DNA from: Streptomyces olivochromogenes
GTDB lineage: Bacteria; Actinomycetota; Actinomycetes; Streptomycetales; Streptomycetaceae
Length of the DNA: 64,000 nucleotides
Reading direction: 5' to 3'
Assembly (NCBI RefSeq): GCF_001514115.1
Contig: NZ_KQ948459.1
Location: 124,001 to 188,000 of the forward strand
Part shown: one piece after another, positions 52,729 to 61,672 of the stretch
Numbering within the stretch: position 1 is the first letter of the stretch
Layout: every line of letters starts with the position of its first letter
Program-made: the position numbers and the translations under genes
The notes under the pieces: generated by a model
The model's database searches: none
The model's input: only the letters and a program-made list of their open reading frames with translations
What the model was told of the DNA's origin: nothing

Positions 52729-53366
52729 TGCGAAGGGTGAAGAGGGGGCTGGGCCGGGGCCGGCAGCGGGGGCAGACGCGAGGCCGTCCCGTCCAGCATG
52801 CCGAGCAGGAACGGCATCACTCCCCGCTCCAGCAGGGCCAGTTGCCACTCCTCATGGGCCCGTCTCACCTCGGGATCGCGGTCCTCCGAGGTGGGGCGGT
52901 CGCGCGTCGCCAGTGACCAGAGAAGGTCGCCCAGCGCCGCGCCCGCGGTCACCGCGGCCAGGATCACCACCACCATGATCAGCCCGTCGTTCAGATGCGG
53001 GCGTACGTCGAGGGCGTGCAGGTCGAACCCGCTCAGGACGTACACGCCCGCGGCGACGACGCCGAGACTCGGCACGAGCAGCGCCGAGACGGACACGGAG
53101 CCATCCCCCACACGTACGGCGGCCTTTGAGGGTCCGCCATGTCGTTGCGAGTCCCGCACGCGGAGGTACCGGTCGTACTCGACCGCGGCGGTCGAGGAGA
53201 GCGAGGGGCGCGCCTGAAGGGCTTCGGCGCGCAGGCGCTCACGCGTGTCCGCCACGCCGACGCGGTCCACGGCTGCCATGATCTCGGGGGAGTGGAGGGC
53301 CCGGTCCAGGATCCGCTCGAAGGTGCCGTCACTCGGCGCCGCCGGACCGTCGTCACGTTCCTTCAT
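52659..53366 (-). CDS. Conserved membrane protein of unknown function
   Basis: The 235-residue protein has an N-terminal soluble helical part (about 1-75). Two membrane helices follow, at about 92-112 (SALLVPSLGVVAAGVYVLSG) and 128-152 (GLIMVVVILAAVTAGAALGDLLW), then a charged segment and a Pro-rich tail. I do not recognise a family. Its last 23 codons lie opposite the conserved end of efeB, so they may be a recent 3' extension. The ATG at 53366 is clear. A 23-bp palindrome 40 bases upstream suggests repressor control. Confidence 0.7.
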   Translation of the reverse strand: MKERDDGPAAPSDGTFERILDRALHSPEIMAAVDRVGVADTRERLRAEALQARPSLSSTAAVEYDRYLRVRDSQRHGGPSKAAVRVGDGSVSVSALLVPSLGVVAAGVYVLSGFDLHALDVRPHLNDGLIMVVVILAAVTAGAALGDLLWSLATRDRPTSEDRDPEVRRAHEEWQLALLERGVMPFLLGMLDGTASRLPPLPAPAQPPLHPSHQPSTRERPSQSDLSFTPGSTKK

Positions 53367-53405
53367 TTGGGGGTCCCCCGAGACGTAAGAGGCTCACGAT
53401 GAGGC

Positions 53406-53428
53406 AAACCCTACAGTATGTAGGGTTT
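53406..53428. promoter_or_regulatory. Perfect palindrome AAACCCTACA-N3-TGTAGGGTTT
   Basis: Two 10-bp arms with a 3-bp spacer lie 40 bases upstream of the leftward membrane-protein gene. Such symmetric AT-edged palindromes are unusual in this GC-rich sequence and look like a dimeric repressor site. Its left arm recurs at 48259. Confidence 0.7.
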
Positions 53429-53520
53429 CCGCTCGTCAACCGCTTCGGTGTCGGGTCTCCATCGGGTCGCGGGATCTTCGTGGGATCATCGGTACGGGAC
53501 ACGTCGCCCTGCGCCGAGTG

Positions 53521-54087
53521 TCACGGCCTCCCGGTGGCCCGGTGCACGAAGGCGGGCGGGAGGTTCGACCACACCACGGGCGAGCGTTCCAACCTCTCGA
53601 AGCGGCCGGCCAGTTCGGCGGTGAAGTCACGCGCGGGCGGAGTCCAGGCCGCGTGCAGATACGCGAAGGTGGTGAACCGGCCGCCGGGCGCCAGGACTTC
53701 ACTCACGGCGTCCAGGATGCGCCCGCGCCGCTCCCGCGACATGACCGTCCACGGCAGCCCGGAGACCACCGCGTCGACCGGTCCGCTCACCGCGGCGGGC
53801 AGCTCGGCGGCCGAACCCCGCACCACGGTCAGCCGTTCGTCGCGTCGCGCGGCCGACAGCCGTGCCGCGAGCAGCGGATTGAGCTCGACCGCGACGAGCC
53901 GCGTGTCGGGCGCGAGCCGGGCGAGGATCGCGTCGGTGAACACCCCGGTCCCCGGGCCCAGTTCGACGACGAGCCGGGCTCGCTCCAGACCGATGCCCTC
54001 GGTCATCGCGTGGGCCAGCCGACGTGAACTGGCCGCCACGGCACCGGTCATGAGGGGCCGTCTGAGGAACTCGGTGGTGATCGACAT
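53521..54087 (-). CDS. SAM-dependent methyltransferase, PmtA/rRNA-dimethylase-like
   Basis: The 188-residue class I methyltransferase has motif I VVELGPGTGVFTDAI and the acidic loop VAVELN. The motif IV SGLPWTVMSRERRGRIL corresponds to the (N/S/G)LP(W/Y) motif seen in phospholipid N-methyltransferase PmtA and KsgA-type enzymes. The start MSITTEFLRRPLMTGAVAAS also resembles PmtA. It may methylate phosphatidylethanolamine or a related lipid; rRNA methylation is less likely given the short length. ATG at 54087 is preferred over 54096. It is divergent from the two-component system at 54220. Confidence 0.75.
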   Translation of the reverse strand: MSITTEFLRRPLMTGAVAASSRRLAHAMTEGIGLERARLVVELGPGTGVFTDAILARLAPDTRLVAVELNPLLAARLSAARRDERLTVVRGSAAELPAAVSGPVDAVVSGLPWTVMSRERRGRILDAVSEVLAPGGRFTTFAYLHAAWTPPARDFTAELAGRFERLERSPVVWSNLPPAFVHRATGRP

Positions 54088-54219
54088 GGCGCCCATGCTG
54101 GAAGCACGCCGGGTGGCCGCACGTCGTATCCCCGGCCGGTGCGCGTACGACCGCGGGAGGACCCCGTGACGCCCCGCAGGACGATGCGGCGGAGCGGGCC
54201 CCGGTCATAGCGTGAGGCG

Positions 54220-55497
54220 GTGCAACGGCTGATCGAGACCCTGCTCCGCCGGCGGCGCGGCCATCCGTGGCTGACGGACGTCCTGTTGGTCGTGCTGGTG
54301 GCCGTGCCCCCGGTCATCCGCCCGGAGCCGGGCTGGCGGCCGGTCTGGGTACAGGTGGGTGTGTACGTCGCCCTGGTGCTGCCGCTGCTGTGGCGCCGCC
54401 GTCGGCCGGTGCTCGTCGCGGCCCTGGTGACGGCGGCCTTCTGGGCGCAGTACCTCGGACACGTGTGGGGACAGGAACCGGGGCGTGGCGCCGTCGCCCT
54501 GGCCGCCGTCCTGGCCACCCTCACCGTGCGCGGTCTGCGCCGCGCCGCCGCGCTGACGGTGGTCTGTGCCGCGGCCTGCGTAGTGCTGTGGATTCCCGCG
54601 TGGCAGCGGGAGTACGTGGGTCCGGGCGCCCGAGGTGCCTGGCTCACCCCGCTCGCGGTGGGGTTGCTGCTGGCCGGGGCCTGGGTGTTCGGCGAGTACG
54701 TCCGTGCCCGGCGCGCCTACCTCGCCGAGTTCGAGCGGCGGACCGTACTCGTCGAGTCGGAGCGCCTCGCCCTGGCCCGGGTCGCCGTCGCCGAGGAACG
54801 GGCGCGCATCGCCCGCGAGATCCACGACGTCCTCGCGCACAGCGTGAGCGTGATGGTCCTCAACGCCGAGGGCGGCAGGCTGATGCGGCATGTCGACCCC
54901 GCCGTCGTCGACCGCACCCTCGGCGTCATCAGCGCGACCGGCCGCGAGGCGCTCGGTGAACTGCGCCGACTGCTGGAGGTGCTGCGTACGCCCGACGCGG
55001 CCGCCTCAGCCGATCCCGACCCCGACTCCGCCCCCGCCCCCGACTCCGCCCCCGAGCACCTCTCGGCCGATCTGCGTCGGCTGATCGGACGCCTCGACAC
55101 GAGCGGCACGCGCGCCCGGCTGGACCTGCGCGGCGAGCAGGACGGCCTTCCGGCGGACCTCACCGTGCAGACGTACCGCATCGTGCAGGAGGCGCTCACC
55201 AACATCGTCAAGCACGCGCCGGCGGACGCCACGATCCACGTACGGGTCGACACGGGTGCTCAGGGGCCCGGGCGGCTGGTCCGCGTGCGGGTGGAGAACT
55301 CGGCCGGAGCCGCGGGGGGCGCCGTCACCGAGCGCCCCGCCCCGCTGCCCTCGTCCGGTCGCGGCCTCACCGGCATGCGCGAACGCACCGCCCTGTACGG
55401 CGGGAGTGTCGACGCCGGGCCCACACCCGACGGCGGCTACCAGGTCGCCGCCACCCTGCGCGCCTCCGGGCCCGAGCCCACCGGGACGGCCCCATGA
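54220..55497 (+). CDS. NarL-type sensor histidine kinase (HisKA_3)
   Basis: The 425-residue kinase has five to six hydrophobic segments in residues 18-160. A coiled region with AREIHDVLAHSVSVMVLNAEG holds the phosphorylatable His. The HATPase_c domain has QEALTNIVKHAP and GRGLTGMRERTALYGGSV. A short Pro/Asp/Ser repeat (DPDPDSAPAPDSAPE) links them. GTG at 54220 is chosen. The stop overlaps the response regulator start by 4 bases (ATGA). No transporter is adjacent, so its target is unclear. Confidence 0.92.
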   Translation: MQRLIETLLRRRRGHPWLTDVLLVVLVAVPPVIRPEPGWRPVWVQVGVYVALVLPLLWRRRRPVLVAALVTAAFWAQYLGHVWGQEPGRGAVALAAVLATLTVRGLRRAAALTVVCAAACVVLWIPAWQREYVGPGARGAWLTPLAVGLLLAGAWVFGEYVRARRAYLAEFERRTVLVESERLALARVAVAEERARIAREIHDVLAHSVSVMVLNAEGGRLMRHVDPAVVDRTLGVISATGREALGELRRLLEVLRTPDAAASADPDPDSAPAPDSAPEHLSADLRRLIGRLDTSGTRARLDLRGEQDGLPADLTVQTYRIVQEALTNIVKHAPADATIHVRVDTGAQGPGRLVRVRVENSAGAAGGAVTERPAPLPSSGRGLTGMRERTALYGGSVDAGPTPDGGYQVAATLRASGPEPTGTAP

Positions 55498-56210
55498 CCG
55501 GGCCGACCCCGACCTCGACCCCGTCCCCGTCCCCGACGTCGTCCCCGTCCCGCGTGCTGATCTGCGACGACCAGGAGCTGATCCGGATGGGGCTGCGCAT
55601 GGTCGTCGACAGCCAGCCCGACCTCACCGTGGTGGGCGAGGCCGCCGACGGCGACGCGGCGATCGCGGGCGCCGCCGCCCTGGAGCCGGACCTCGTCCTG
55701 ATGGACGTACGCATGCCCGGTCTGGACGGACTCGCCGCCACCGAGCACCTCTGCGCGCAGCCCCACGGGCCCCGGATCCTCGTCGTCACCACCTTCGACC
55801 TCGACGAGTACGCCTACGCGGCCCTGCGTGCCGGCGCGAACGGCTTCCTCGTCAAGGACGCCCCGGCCGAGGAGATCCTGGTGACCGTCCGGGCGGTGTT
55901 GCGGGGCGAGGTCATGGTGGCGCCCTCGCTCACCCGGCGCCTGGTCGAACGCTTCGTCCTGCACGGGCCCGCGTCCGCGTCCACGCCCGCCCAGCGCCGG
56001 CGCCTCGCCGCCCTCACCGAGCGGGAGCGGGAAGTTCTCGCCCTGGTCGCCCGGGGACTGGCCAACGGCGAGATCGCGGCCCGCCTCTTCGTCGGGGAGA
56101 CGACCGTCAAGACCCACCTCGGCCGCGTCCTGACCAAGCTCGGCCTCCGGGACCGTATCCACGCGGTGATCTTCGCCTACGAGAGCGGGCTGGTACGGGC
56201 CGGGGACTGA
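55494..56210 (+). CDS. NarL/LuxR-family response regulator
   Basis: The 238-residue regulator has an N-terminal Thr/Ser/Pro repeat of about 18 residues. The receiver domain follows (D71 in LVLMDVRMP, acidic pair D25-D26, Thr in VTTFD, Lys in FLVKD), then a LuxR helix-turn-helix (LTEREREVLALVARGLANGEIA). It is co-translated with the kinase. The repeat could be the result of starting at the overlapping ATG; receiver homology begins at SRVLICDD. A hairpin at 56279-56296 is the likely terminator. Confidence 0.93.
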   Translation: MTGPTPTSTPSPSPTSSPSRVLICDDQELIRMGLRMVVDSQPDLTVVGEAADGDAAIAGAAALEPDLVLMDVRMPGLDGLAATEHLCAQPHGPRILVVTTFDLDEYAYAALRAGANGFLVKDAPAEEILVTVRAVLRGEVMVAPSLTRRLVERFVLHGPASASTPAQRRRLAALTEREREVLALVARGLANGEIAARLFVGETTVKTHLGRVLTKLGLRDRIHAVIFAYESGLVRAGD

Positions 56211-56278
56211 GCGGTGACGGGGGTGAGGGGTGGCGGTGGCGGGGGTGCGCGGTGACGGGGATCGAGCGGCGACGGGCA

Positions 56279-56296
56279 TCCCGCCGTTCGGCGGGA
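56279..56296 (+). terminator. Hairpin after the second two-component operon
   Basis: TCCCGCCG pairs with CGGCGGGA around TT; the last pairs must open to form a loop. It lies 69 bases after the response regulator stop. The preceding gap consists of GGTGACGGGG-like near repeats. Confidence 0.5.
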
Positions 56297-56391
56297 CTTC
56301 TCCGCCGTCTGGCGCTGCCTTGTGACCGCGGGCGCGAGGCACGATGGCAGCCAGTGGTCACAGGGACGTGGCCCGGACGCAGGGAGAGCCG

Positions 56392-57396
56392 ATGACCACC
56401 AATGCTTCCGCCGAGGCGCAGGGCTCCCGGGTGGGGCCGCCCCCGCCGTTCGACCCGGAACTCGCCGCCGCCCTCGAGATCATCCGCGAACAGCTGCCGT
56501 CCTCGTTCAGCATCGAGATGATCCCGGCGCTGCGCGAGGGCGTGGCACTGTCCGAAGGGGCGGACCTGGACCTGACCCGGGACGGCGCCTTCGCGGTGGA
56601 GGAGCGCACGGTGCCCGGGCCGCAGGGCGCACCGGACATCTCCCTGCTCATCTGCCGGCCGACCCGGGCCGCCGCGGCCGTGCCCGTCGTCTACCACGTG
56701 CACGGCGGCGGCATGGTGATCGGCGACAACCGCACCGGCGTCGCGGAAATGCTCGACTGGGCCCAGGAGTTGGGCACGGCCGTGGTGTCGGTGGAGTACC
56801 GCCTCGCACCCGAACACCCGCATCCGGCCCTCGTCGAGGACTGCTACGCCGGACTGAAGTGGACGGCCGAGCACGCCGGGGAACTGGGGTTCGACCCCGA
56901 GCGGATCATCGTCGCGGGCGAGAGCGCCGGGGGCGGTCTGACCGCGGCGGTCGCCCTGCTCGCCCGGGACCGCGGCGCACCGGCGCTCCTGGGGCAGGTG
57001 CTGTTGTGCCCGATGCTCGACGACCGCAACGACACCCCCTCCAGCCGTCAGATGGCCGGTCTCGGCGTGTGGGACCGCGCGGCGAACCACATGGGGTGGA
57101 CGGCCCTGCTCGGTGACGCCCGCGGCCGCCCGGACGTCTCTCCCTACGCCGCCCCGGCCCGCGCCGAGGACCTCTCCGGCCTGCCCCCGGCCTTCATCGA
57201 CGTCGGCTCGGCGGAGACCTTCCGGGACGAGGCCGTCGCCTACGCGAGCGGCCTGTGGCAGGCGGGCGGCCGGGCCGAACTCCACGTATGGCCCGGTGGC
57301 TTCCACGGATACGACCTGATGGCGCCGCAGGCCGCCCTGTCCCAGGACACCAAGGCCGCACGTCTGCGCTGGCTGCGCCGGCTCCTGGAGAACTGA
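56392..57396 (+). CDS. HSL-family alpha/beta hydrolase (esterase)
   Basis: The 334-residue hydrolase has the hormone-sensitive-lipase signature: HGGG oxyanion motif in YHVHGGGMVIG and nucleophile elbow GESAGGG. Asp and His of the triad are likely in FIDVGSAETFRDE and GGFHGYD. It should hydrolyse short- to medium-chain esters in the cytoplasm. ATG at 56392 has AGGGAGAG at ideal spacing; an ATG at 56344 is in frame but lacks a ribosome-binding site. The next gene encodes a PucR-type regulator 99 bases downstream. Confidence 0.9.
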   Translation: MTTNASAEAQGSRVGPPPPFDPELAAALEIIREQLPSSFSIEMIPALREGVALSEGADLDLTRDGAFAVEERTVPGPQGAPDISLLICRPTRAAAAVPVVYHVHGGGMVIGDNRTGVAEMLDWAQELGTAVVSVEYRLAPEHPHPALVEDCYAGLKWTAEHAGELGFDPERIIVAGESAGGGLTAAVALLARDRGAPALLGQVLLCPMLDDRNDTPSSRQMAGLGVWDRAANHMGWTALLGDARGRPDVSPYAAPARAEDLSGLPPAFIDVGSAETFRDEAVAYASGLWQAGGRAELHVWPGGFHGYDLMAPQAALSQDTKAARLRWLRRLLEN

Positions 57397-57495
57397 GCCC
57401 GTCCACCGGGTGTTCTCGCCGGTGACGGCTTGGCACCGGGCGCCGGAAGACGGAGCATGAGGAGGCGACGCGTTCCGGTGGCCCGTGCGAGGTGA

Positions 57496-58524
57496 GTGAG
57501 TTCGGTGAAGGAGCTGGCGGGAAGGCTCGCGGCGCTCGACCCCGACGCGGGTGCCGCACTCCAGGTGATCTCCTACTTCGACCGGCTGATCGAGGGCCGG
57601 GCGGGTCTGGAGTCCCTGGTGCGGGGCGCGGCCGTGCTGTCCGGCTGCCCGGCCCGGCTCGTCGACGAGGAGCGCGGGGTCCGCGTCCGGGTCGAGGCCG
57701 ACGGGCTGCGCCGGGACGACGGCGGCCCTCTCGATCCGGCCTGGCCCTCGACCCCCTTGACGCCGGACGGACCGCCTGCCGTCTGGCTGGAGCGCACGGG
57801 AGTCTCCGACGGGGTCCACGCGATGGTCCTTGAGCGCGCCGCGGCCGCCGCCCGGGTGGTGCTCGACCGGACGCGCGGGCGGGCTCCGGAAAAGGCCCGC
57901 GAGGCCGACCCCGCCTCGGTCGAGGTGCTCCTGGACCCCTCCGCCGCCGAGCACGCCCGGCGTCAGGCGGCCGTCCGGCTCGGCCTGCGGGACGCGGCCG
58001 CCGCCCGTGTGGTGGCGACCGCGGAGGGCGGGCCGCTCGTCGAGGCGGTGCCCGCCACCGGCGACAGCACGCCCACCACCGGTGGCCGTCGCGCGGGCAT
58101 CGGCCCCGCGGTGCCCGTGGGGGACCTTCCGGCGTCGTGGGCCGCCGCCCGCACCGCCCTGCGGTTCACCGCGGAGGGCACCGACCAGGACCCCGGCCCC
58201 CGCACGGTGTACGCGGACGAGCTGGGCGGCCTCGCGCTGCTCGCGGACACGGTCGGCCCGACCACGGAACCCGTCCCCGACGTCCGCGCCCTCGAACGCG
58301 CCGTCGCGACGGCACCCTGGGTGGCGAGCACGCTGAACGCGGTCGCCTTCAGCACGAGTCTGCGCGCCGCCGCGGCGGAGCTGAACGTGCACCACTCCAC
58401 ACTCCAGGACCGCCTCGTCCAGGCCGAGCACTGGCTCGACTGGCCGGTCCACGACCCGCACGGCCGGCTCCGCCTCCAACTGGCGCTGGTCCTACGGCGG
58501 TTGCACCGGAACGCGGCACGCTAG
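57496..58524 (+). CDS. PucR/CdaR-type helix-turn-helix regulator
   Basis: The 342-residue protein has an N-terminal sensing region (GAF-like, about 15-125). Near the C-terminus is a PucR HTH_30 domain (about 275-335): ERAVATAPWVASTLNAVAFSTSLRAAAAELNVHHSTLQDRLVQAEHWLDWPV. This helix pattern with HHSTLQDRL is the diagnostic part. PucR-type activators often control purine, amino-acid or secondary-metabolite genes. Starts at 57496 and 57505 (GTG) are both possible. Upstream is an esterase gene, and the next gene is convergent. The purine permease at 60.2 kb is a possible target, but this is a guess. Confidence 0.82.
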   Translation: MSSVKELAGRLAALDPDAGAALQVISYFDRLIEGRAGLESLVRGAAVLSGCPARLVDEERGVRVRVEADGLRRDDGGPLDPAWPSTPLTPDGPPAVWLERTGVSDGVHAMVLERAAAAARVVLDRTRGRAPEKAREADPASVEVLLDPSAAEHARRQAAVRLGLRDAAAARVVATAEGGPLVEAVPATGDSTPTTGGRRAGIGPAVPVGDLPASWAAARTALRFTAEGTDQDPGPRTVYADELGGLALLADTVGPTTEPVPDVRALERAVATAPWVASTLNAVAFSTSLRAAAAELNVHHSTLQDRLVQAEHWLDWPVHDPHGRLRLQLALVLRRLHRNAAR

Positions 58525-58529
58525 TACTG

Positions 58530-59615
58530 CTACACGGAGCGGTGGTACTGGTCGGGGACGTGGACCTGGATCTCCGTGCCCAGTTCACGGGCCGCCAGGC
58601 GTGCGAACGAGGGGTTGCGCAGCAGCTCGCGCCCCAGCAGCACGGCGTCGGCCTCGTCGTTGGCGAGGATCTTCGCGGCCTGCTCGGCGTCGGTGATGAG
58701 ACCGACGGCGGCGACGGGCAGCGAGGTCTCCGCCTTGACCCGGGCGGCGAAGGGGACCTGGTAGCCCGGCCCGACCGGAATGCGTGCGCCCGAGACGTTG
58801 CCGCCGGTGGAGACGTCCAGCAGGTCGATGCCGTGCGCGCGCAGCTCGCCCGCGAAGCGGACGGTGTCGTCCGCGCTCCAGCCGCCCTCCTCCAGCCAGT
58901 CGGTGGCGGAGATCCGGAAGAACAGCGGCTTGTCGTCGGGCCAGACCTCCCGCACGGCGTCCACGACCTCGAGGGCGAAGCGGACACGGTTCTCGTACGA
59001 GCCGCCGTACGCGTCGGTGCGGCGGTTGGAGTGCGGGGAGAGGAACTCGTGGACGAGGTATCCGTGGGCGCCGTGGATCTCGGCGATCTCGAAACCGGCG
59101 TCCAGGGCGCGCCGCGCCGCGTCCGCGAACTGACCCACGATCTCCCGGATCCCGGCCACGGTCAGCTCGGTCGGCACCGGGTGCCGCTCGTCGAAGGCCA
59201 GCGCGCTGGGAGCGAGCGGCTGCCAGCCGTACGCGTCCTCGCCGACCGGCGCGCCGCCCTTCCAGGGACGGTCGGTGGAGGCCTTGCGGCCGCTGTGCAC
59301 GAGCTGGATCGCGGGCACGGTGCCCTGGCTCCCGAGGAAGCGGGTGATCCGGCGGAAGGCCTCGACCTGGGTGTCGTTCCAGATGCCCAGGTCGTAGGGG
59401 CTGATCCGGCCCTCGGGGGAGACGGCGGTGGCCTCGACGACGATCAGCCCCGTGCCGCCGGCGGCACGGGCCGCGTAGTGGGCGAAGTGCCAGTCGTTCG
59501 GCGCGCCCGTCGAGGGTCCCTCCGGCGCGGCCGAGTACTGGCACATCGGGGGCATCCACACCCGGTTCGGGACGGTCACCTCGCGCAGGGTGAAGGGCTC
59601 GAAGAGCGTGCTCAC
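58530..59615 (-). CDS. NADH:flavin oxidoreductase, old yellow enzyme (YqjM-like)
   Basis: The 361-residue FMN enzyme reduces activated alkenes or quinones with NAD(P)H. It has the YqjM-type Cys in PPMCQYSA, the substrate-binding HGAHGYL histidine pair, YGGSYENRVRF and a terminal phosphate-binding AVLLGRELLRNP. The GTG at 59615 follows CGGAGT; the longer frame to 59666 is unlikely. It is divergent from an ArsR-family gene at 59766, with paired palindromes between them, so it is probably repressed by that protein and induced by electrophiles or another ligand. Confidence 0.93.
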   Translation of the reverse strand: MSTLFEPFTLREVTVPNRVWMPPMCQYSAAPEGPSTGAPNDWHFAHYAARAAGGTGLIVVEATAVSPEGRISPYDLGIWNDTQVEAFRRITRFLGSQGTVPAIQLVHSGRKASTDRPWKGGAPVGEDAYGWQPLAPSALAFDERHPVPTELTVAGIREIVGQFADAARRALDAGFEIAEIHGAHGYLVHEFLSPHSNRRTDAYGGSYENRVRFALEVVDAVREVWPDDKPLFFRISATDWLEEGGWSADDTVRFAGELRAHGIDLLDVSTGGNVSGARIPVGPGYQVPFAARVKAETSLPVAAVGLITDAEQAAKILANDEADAVLLGRELLRNPSFARLAARELGTEIQVHVPDQYHRSV

Positions 59616-59654
59616 GGCGGACTCCGTTCGTCGAGGGTGCCGAGCTGCACCTCG

Positions 59655-59715
59655 TACGATAGGCATCGTAGTACGGGATGTGTCAAACTACGAGAGACGT
59701 CGAACAATCCTCGTA
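59655..59715. promoter_or_regulatory. Paired inverted repeats between OYE and arsR-like genes
   Basis: TACGAT-N4-ATCGTA (59655-59670) and TACGAG-N15-CTCGTA (59689-59715) lie in the divergent promoter. The minus-strand TTGACA -35 (59681-59686) and a plus-strand TACACT -10 (59714-59719) are within or next to them. Confidence 0.65.
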
Positions 59716-59765
59716 CACTGGGGTTCCTGGACGAAGATGAGGTTCCTGGACGAAGTGGAGCCATC

Positions 59766-60140
59766 GTGACGACCGCAGACCCCGCCGGCAGCAGCCGTGA
59801 CCTGCCGCACCCCGTGCGTGAGGAGATCCGCCTGGAGTCGGTGCTGCACGCGCTCTCCGACCCCATGCGGCTGCGGATCGTGCGAGAGCTCGCCGCCGTC
59901 GGCGACGAGCTCTCCTGTTCGCACTTCGACCTGCCGGTCACCAAGTCCACCACCACGCACCACTTCCGGGTGCTGCGCGAGAGCGGGGTGATCCGGCAGG
60001 TCTACCGGGGAACGGCCAAGATGAACGCCCTGCGCGGAGCCGACCTGGACGCGCTGTTCCCCGGGTTCCTCGACAGCGTCCTCGCCGCGATCGAGGGGCA
60101 GGGCGAGCGGCTCGGCGAGCCTCGGCGAACGGCTGGGTGA
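59766..60140 (+). CDS. ArsR-family helix-turn-helix repressor
   Basis: The 124-residue protein has a winged helix (about 20-95) with LSDPMRLRIVRELAAVG, KSTTTHHFRVLRESGVIRQVYRG, typical of the HTH_20/ArsR family. Only one Cys (SCSHFD) is present, so the classical metal thiolate sites are lacking and the ligand may be organic or redox. GTG at 59766 is preceded by GGAGCCATC. It is divergent from the OYE gene and probably represses both genes. Confidence 0.9.
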   Translation: MTTADPAGSSRDLPHPVREEIRLESVLHALSDPMRLRIVRELAAVGDELSCSHFDLPVTKSTTTHHFRVLRESGVIRQVYRGTAKMNALRGADLDALFPGFLDSVLAAIEGQGERLGEPRRTAG

Positions 60141-60162
60141 CCGGCCGAGCGCCCGGCGGGGA

Positions 60163-61521
60163 TCAGACCGAGGCGGCCTTCGGTTCGGCGGCGGCCCCGG
60201 CCGAACCCGCCTTCCCCGGCAGGTGGTTGAAGAGCAGGTTCAGGACGATCGCCGTCAGGCACCCGGCGCTGATCCCGCTGTTCATCACCGTCTGGAACCA
60301 GTCGGGGAACTTCGCGTAGATCGTCGGCACGCCGACGGGGAGCATGCCCACGGCGACCGAGACGGCCACCACCGTCAGGTTGTTGTTCCCCTTGAAGTCC
60401 ACCTCGGCCAGCGTCCGCAGCCCGCTCGCGGCGACCGTCCCGAACATCACCAGACCCGCGCCGCCAAGGACCGGCGCCGGCACCGCCGCGACCACCGCGC
60501 CCAGCTTGGGCAGCAGACCGAGCAGGACGAGGATGCCGCCCGCGGTCGCCACCACCCAGCGGCTGCGCACCCGGGTCATGCCGACCAGGCCCACGTTCTG
60601 CGCGAACGCCGTGTAGGGGAAGGTGTTGAACACACCACCGAGCACCGTGGAGAGACCGTCGGCGCGCAGACCGTCGGCCAGCGTGCGCGGCTCGACCTTC
60701 CGGTCGGTCATCTCGCCGACCGCGATGAGGTCACCGGTCGTCTCCGTCATCGTCACCAGTGCCACGACCAGCATCGACACGATCGCTGAGGCGTGGAACG
60801 TCGGCGTGCCGAAGTGGAACGGCGTGCTGATCCCGACCCAGTCGGCGTCCCCGACCCCGCCGAAGTCCGTGAACCCGAACGGCACCGCCACGGCGAGGCC
60901 CACCGCGATGCCGGCCAGCACCGCGATCCGGCTCAGGAAGGGCGGCGCGAACCGCTGCACACCCAGCACCACGGCCAGGACGAAGCCCGCGAGCGCCAGG
61001 TTCTTCGGCGCCCCGAAGTCCTTCGCGCCCACGCCGCCGGCCGCCCAGTTGCCCGCCACCGGCAGCAGTGAGACCCCGATGATCAGGATGACGGTGCCCG
61101 TGACCAATGGGGGGAAGAAGCGCAGCAGCCTGCCGAAGACCGGCGCCAGCAACATGATCGCGAGTCCCGCGACGATCACCGATCCGTAGATCGCGGGCAG
61201 TCCGCCGCCCGTCGTCCCGATCAGGACCATCGGCGTGACCGCCGCGAAGGTGCAGCCCTGCATGATCGGCAGTCGTACGCCGAACCGCCAGAAGCCCACG
61301 CACTGGATGAGGGTCGCGATACCGCACACCAGCAGGTCCGCGGTGATCAGATACGCGAGGTCGGCGGGCGAGAGCTTCATCGCCCCGCCCACGATCAGCG
61401 GTACGGCCACCGCGCCCGCGTACATCGCGAGCACGTGCTGGAGCCCGAAGGCGGCCAGGTGGCGTACGGGTGGGACCTCGTCGACGGGATGCACGGGATG
61501 CGCGGGTGCGGTGGTCGCCAT
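60163..61521 (-). CDS. NCS2 uracil-xanthine permease family transporter
   Basis: The 452-residue permease has about 12-14 membrane helices and NCS2 signatures: GLQHVLAMYAGAVAVPLIVGGA at the start, QGCTFAAVTP, and QNVGLVGMTRVRSRWV, the substrate-defining motif of purine (xanthine/uric acid) carriers. It would import purines with protons. ATG at 61521 is preferred; the longer frame to 61653 is the leader. An AT-rich element TTGAACAGTTTGTTGA at 61603-61618 is a possible operator. It converges on the ArsR gene with a 22-base gap. Confidence 0.93.
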   Translation of the reverse strand: MATTAPAHPVHPVDEVPPVRHLAAFGLQHVLAMYAGAVAVPLIVGGAMKLSPADLAYLITADLLVCGIATLIQCVGFWRFGVRLPIMQGCTFAAVTPMVLIGTTGGGLPAIYGSVIVAGLAIMLLAPVFGRLLRFFPPLVTGTVILIIGVSLLPVAGNWAAGGVGAKDFGAPKNLALAGFVLAVVLGVQRFAPPFLSRIAVLAGIAVGLAVAVPFGFTDFGGVGDADWVGISTPFHFGTPTFHASAIVSMLVVALVTMTETTGDLIAVGEMTDRKVEPRTLADGLRADGLSTVLGGVFNTFPYTAFAQNVGLVGMTRVRSRWVVATAGGILVLLGLLPKLGAVVAAVPAPVLGGAGLVMFGTVAASGLRTLAEVDFKGNNNLTVVAVSVAVGMLPVGVPTIYAKFPDWFQTVMNSGISAGCLTAIVLNLLFNHLPGKAGSAGAAAEPKAASV

Positions 61522-61672
61522 GGGCACTCCAGAAGCGGCGGGTGGGGACGGGGGCGGCCGGACGGCGCGGGGAACGTCCGAACAGCACGAGACCGTAAGG
61601 GGCTTGAACAGTTTGTTGATTTCCGGCCCGTTGCCGCTATGTGTCATGCCCACCGAGTTGCGCCCGACCCCG

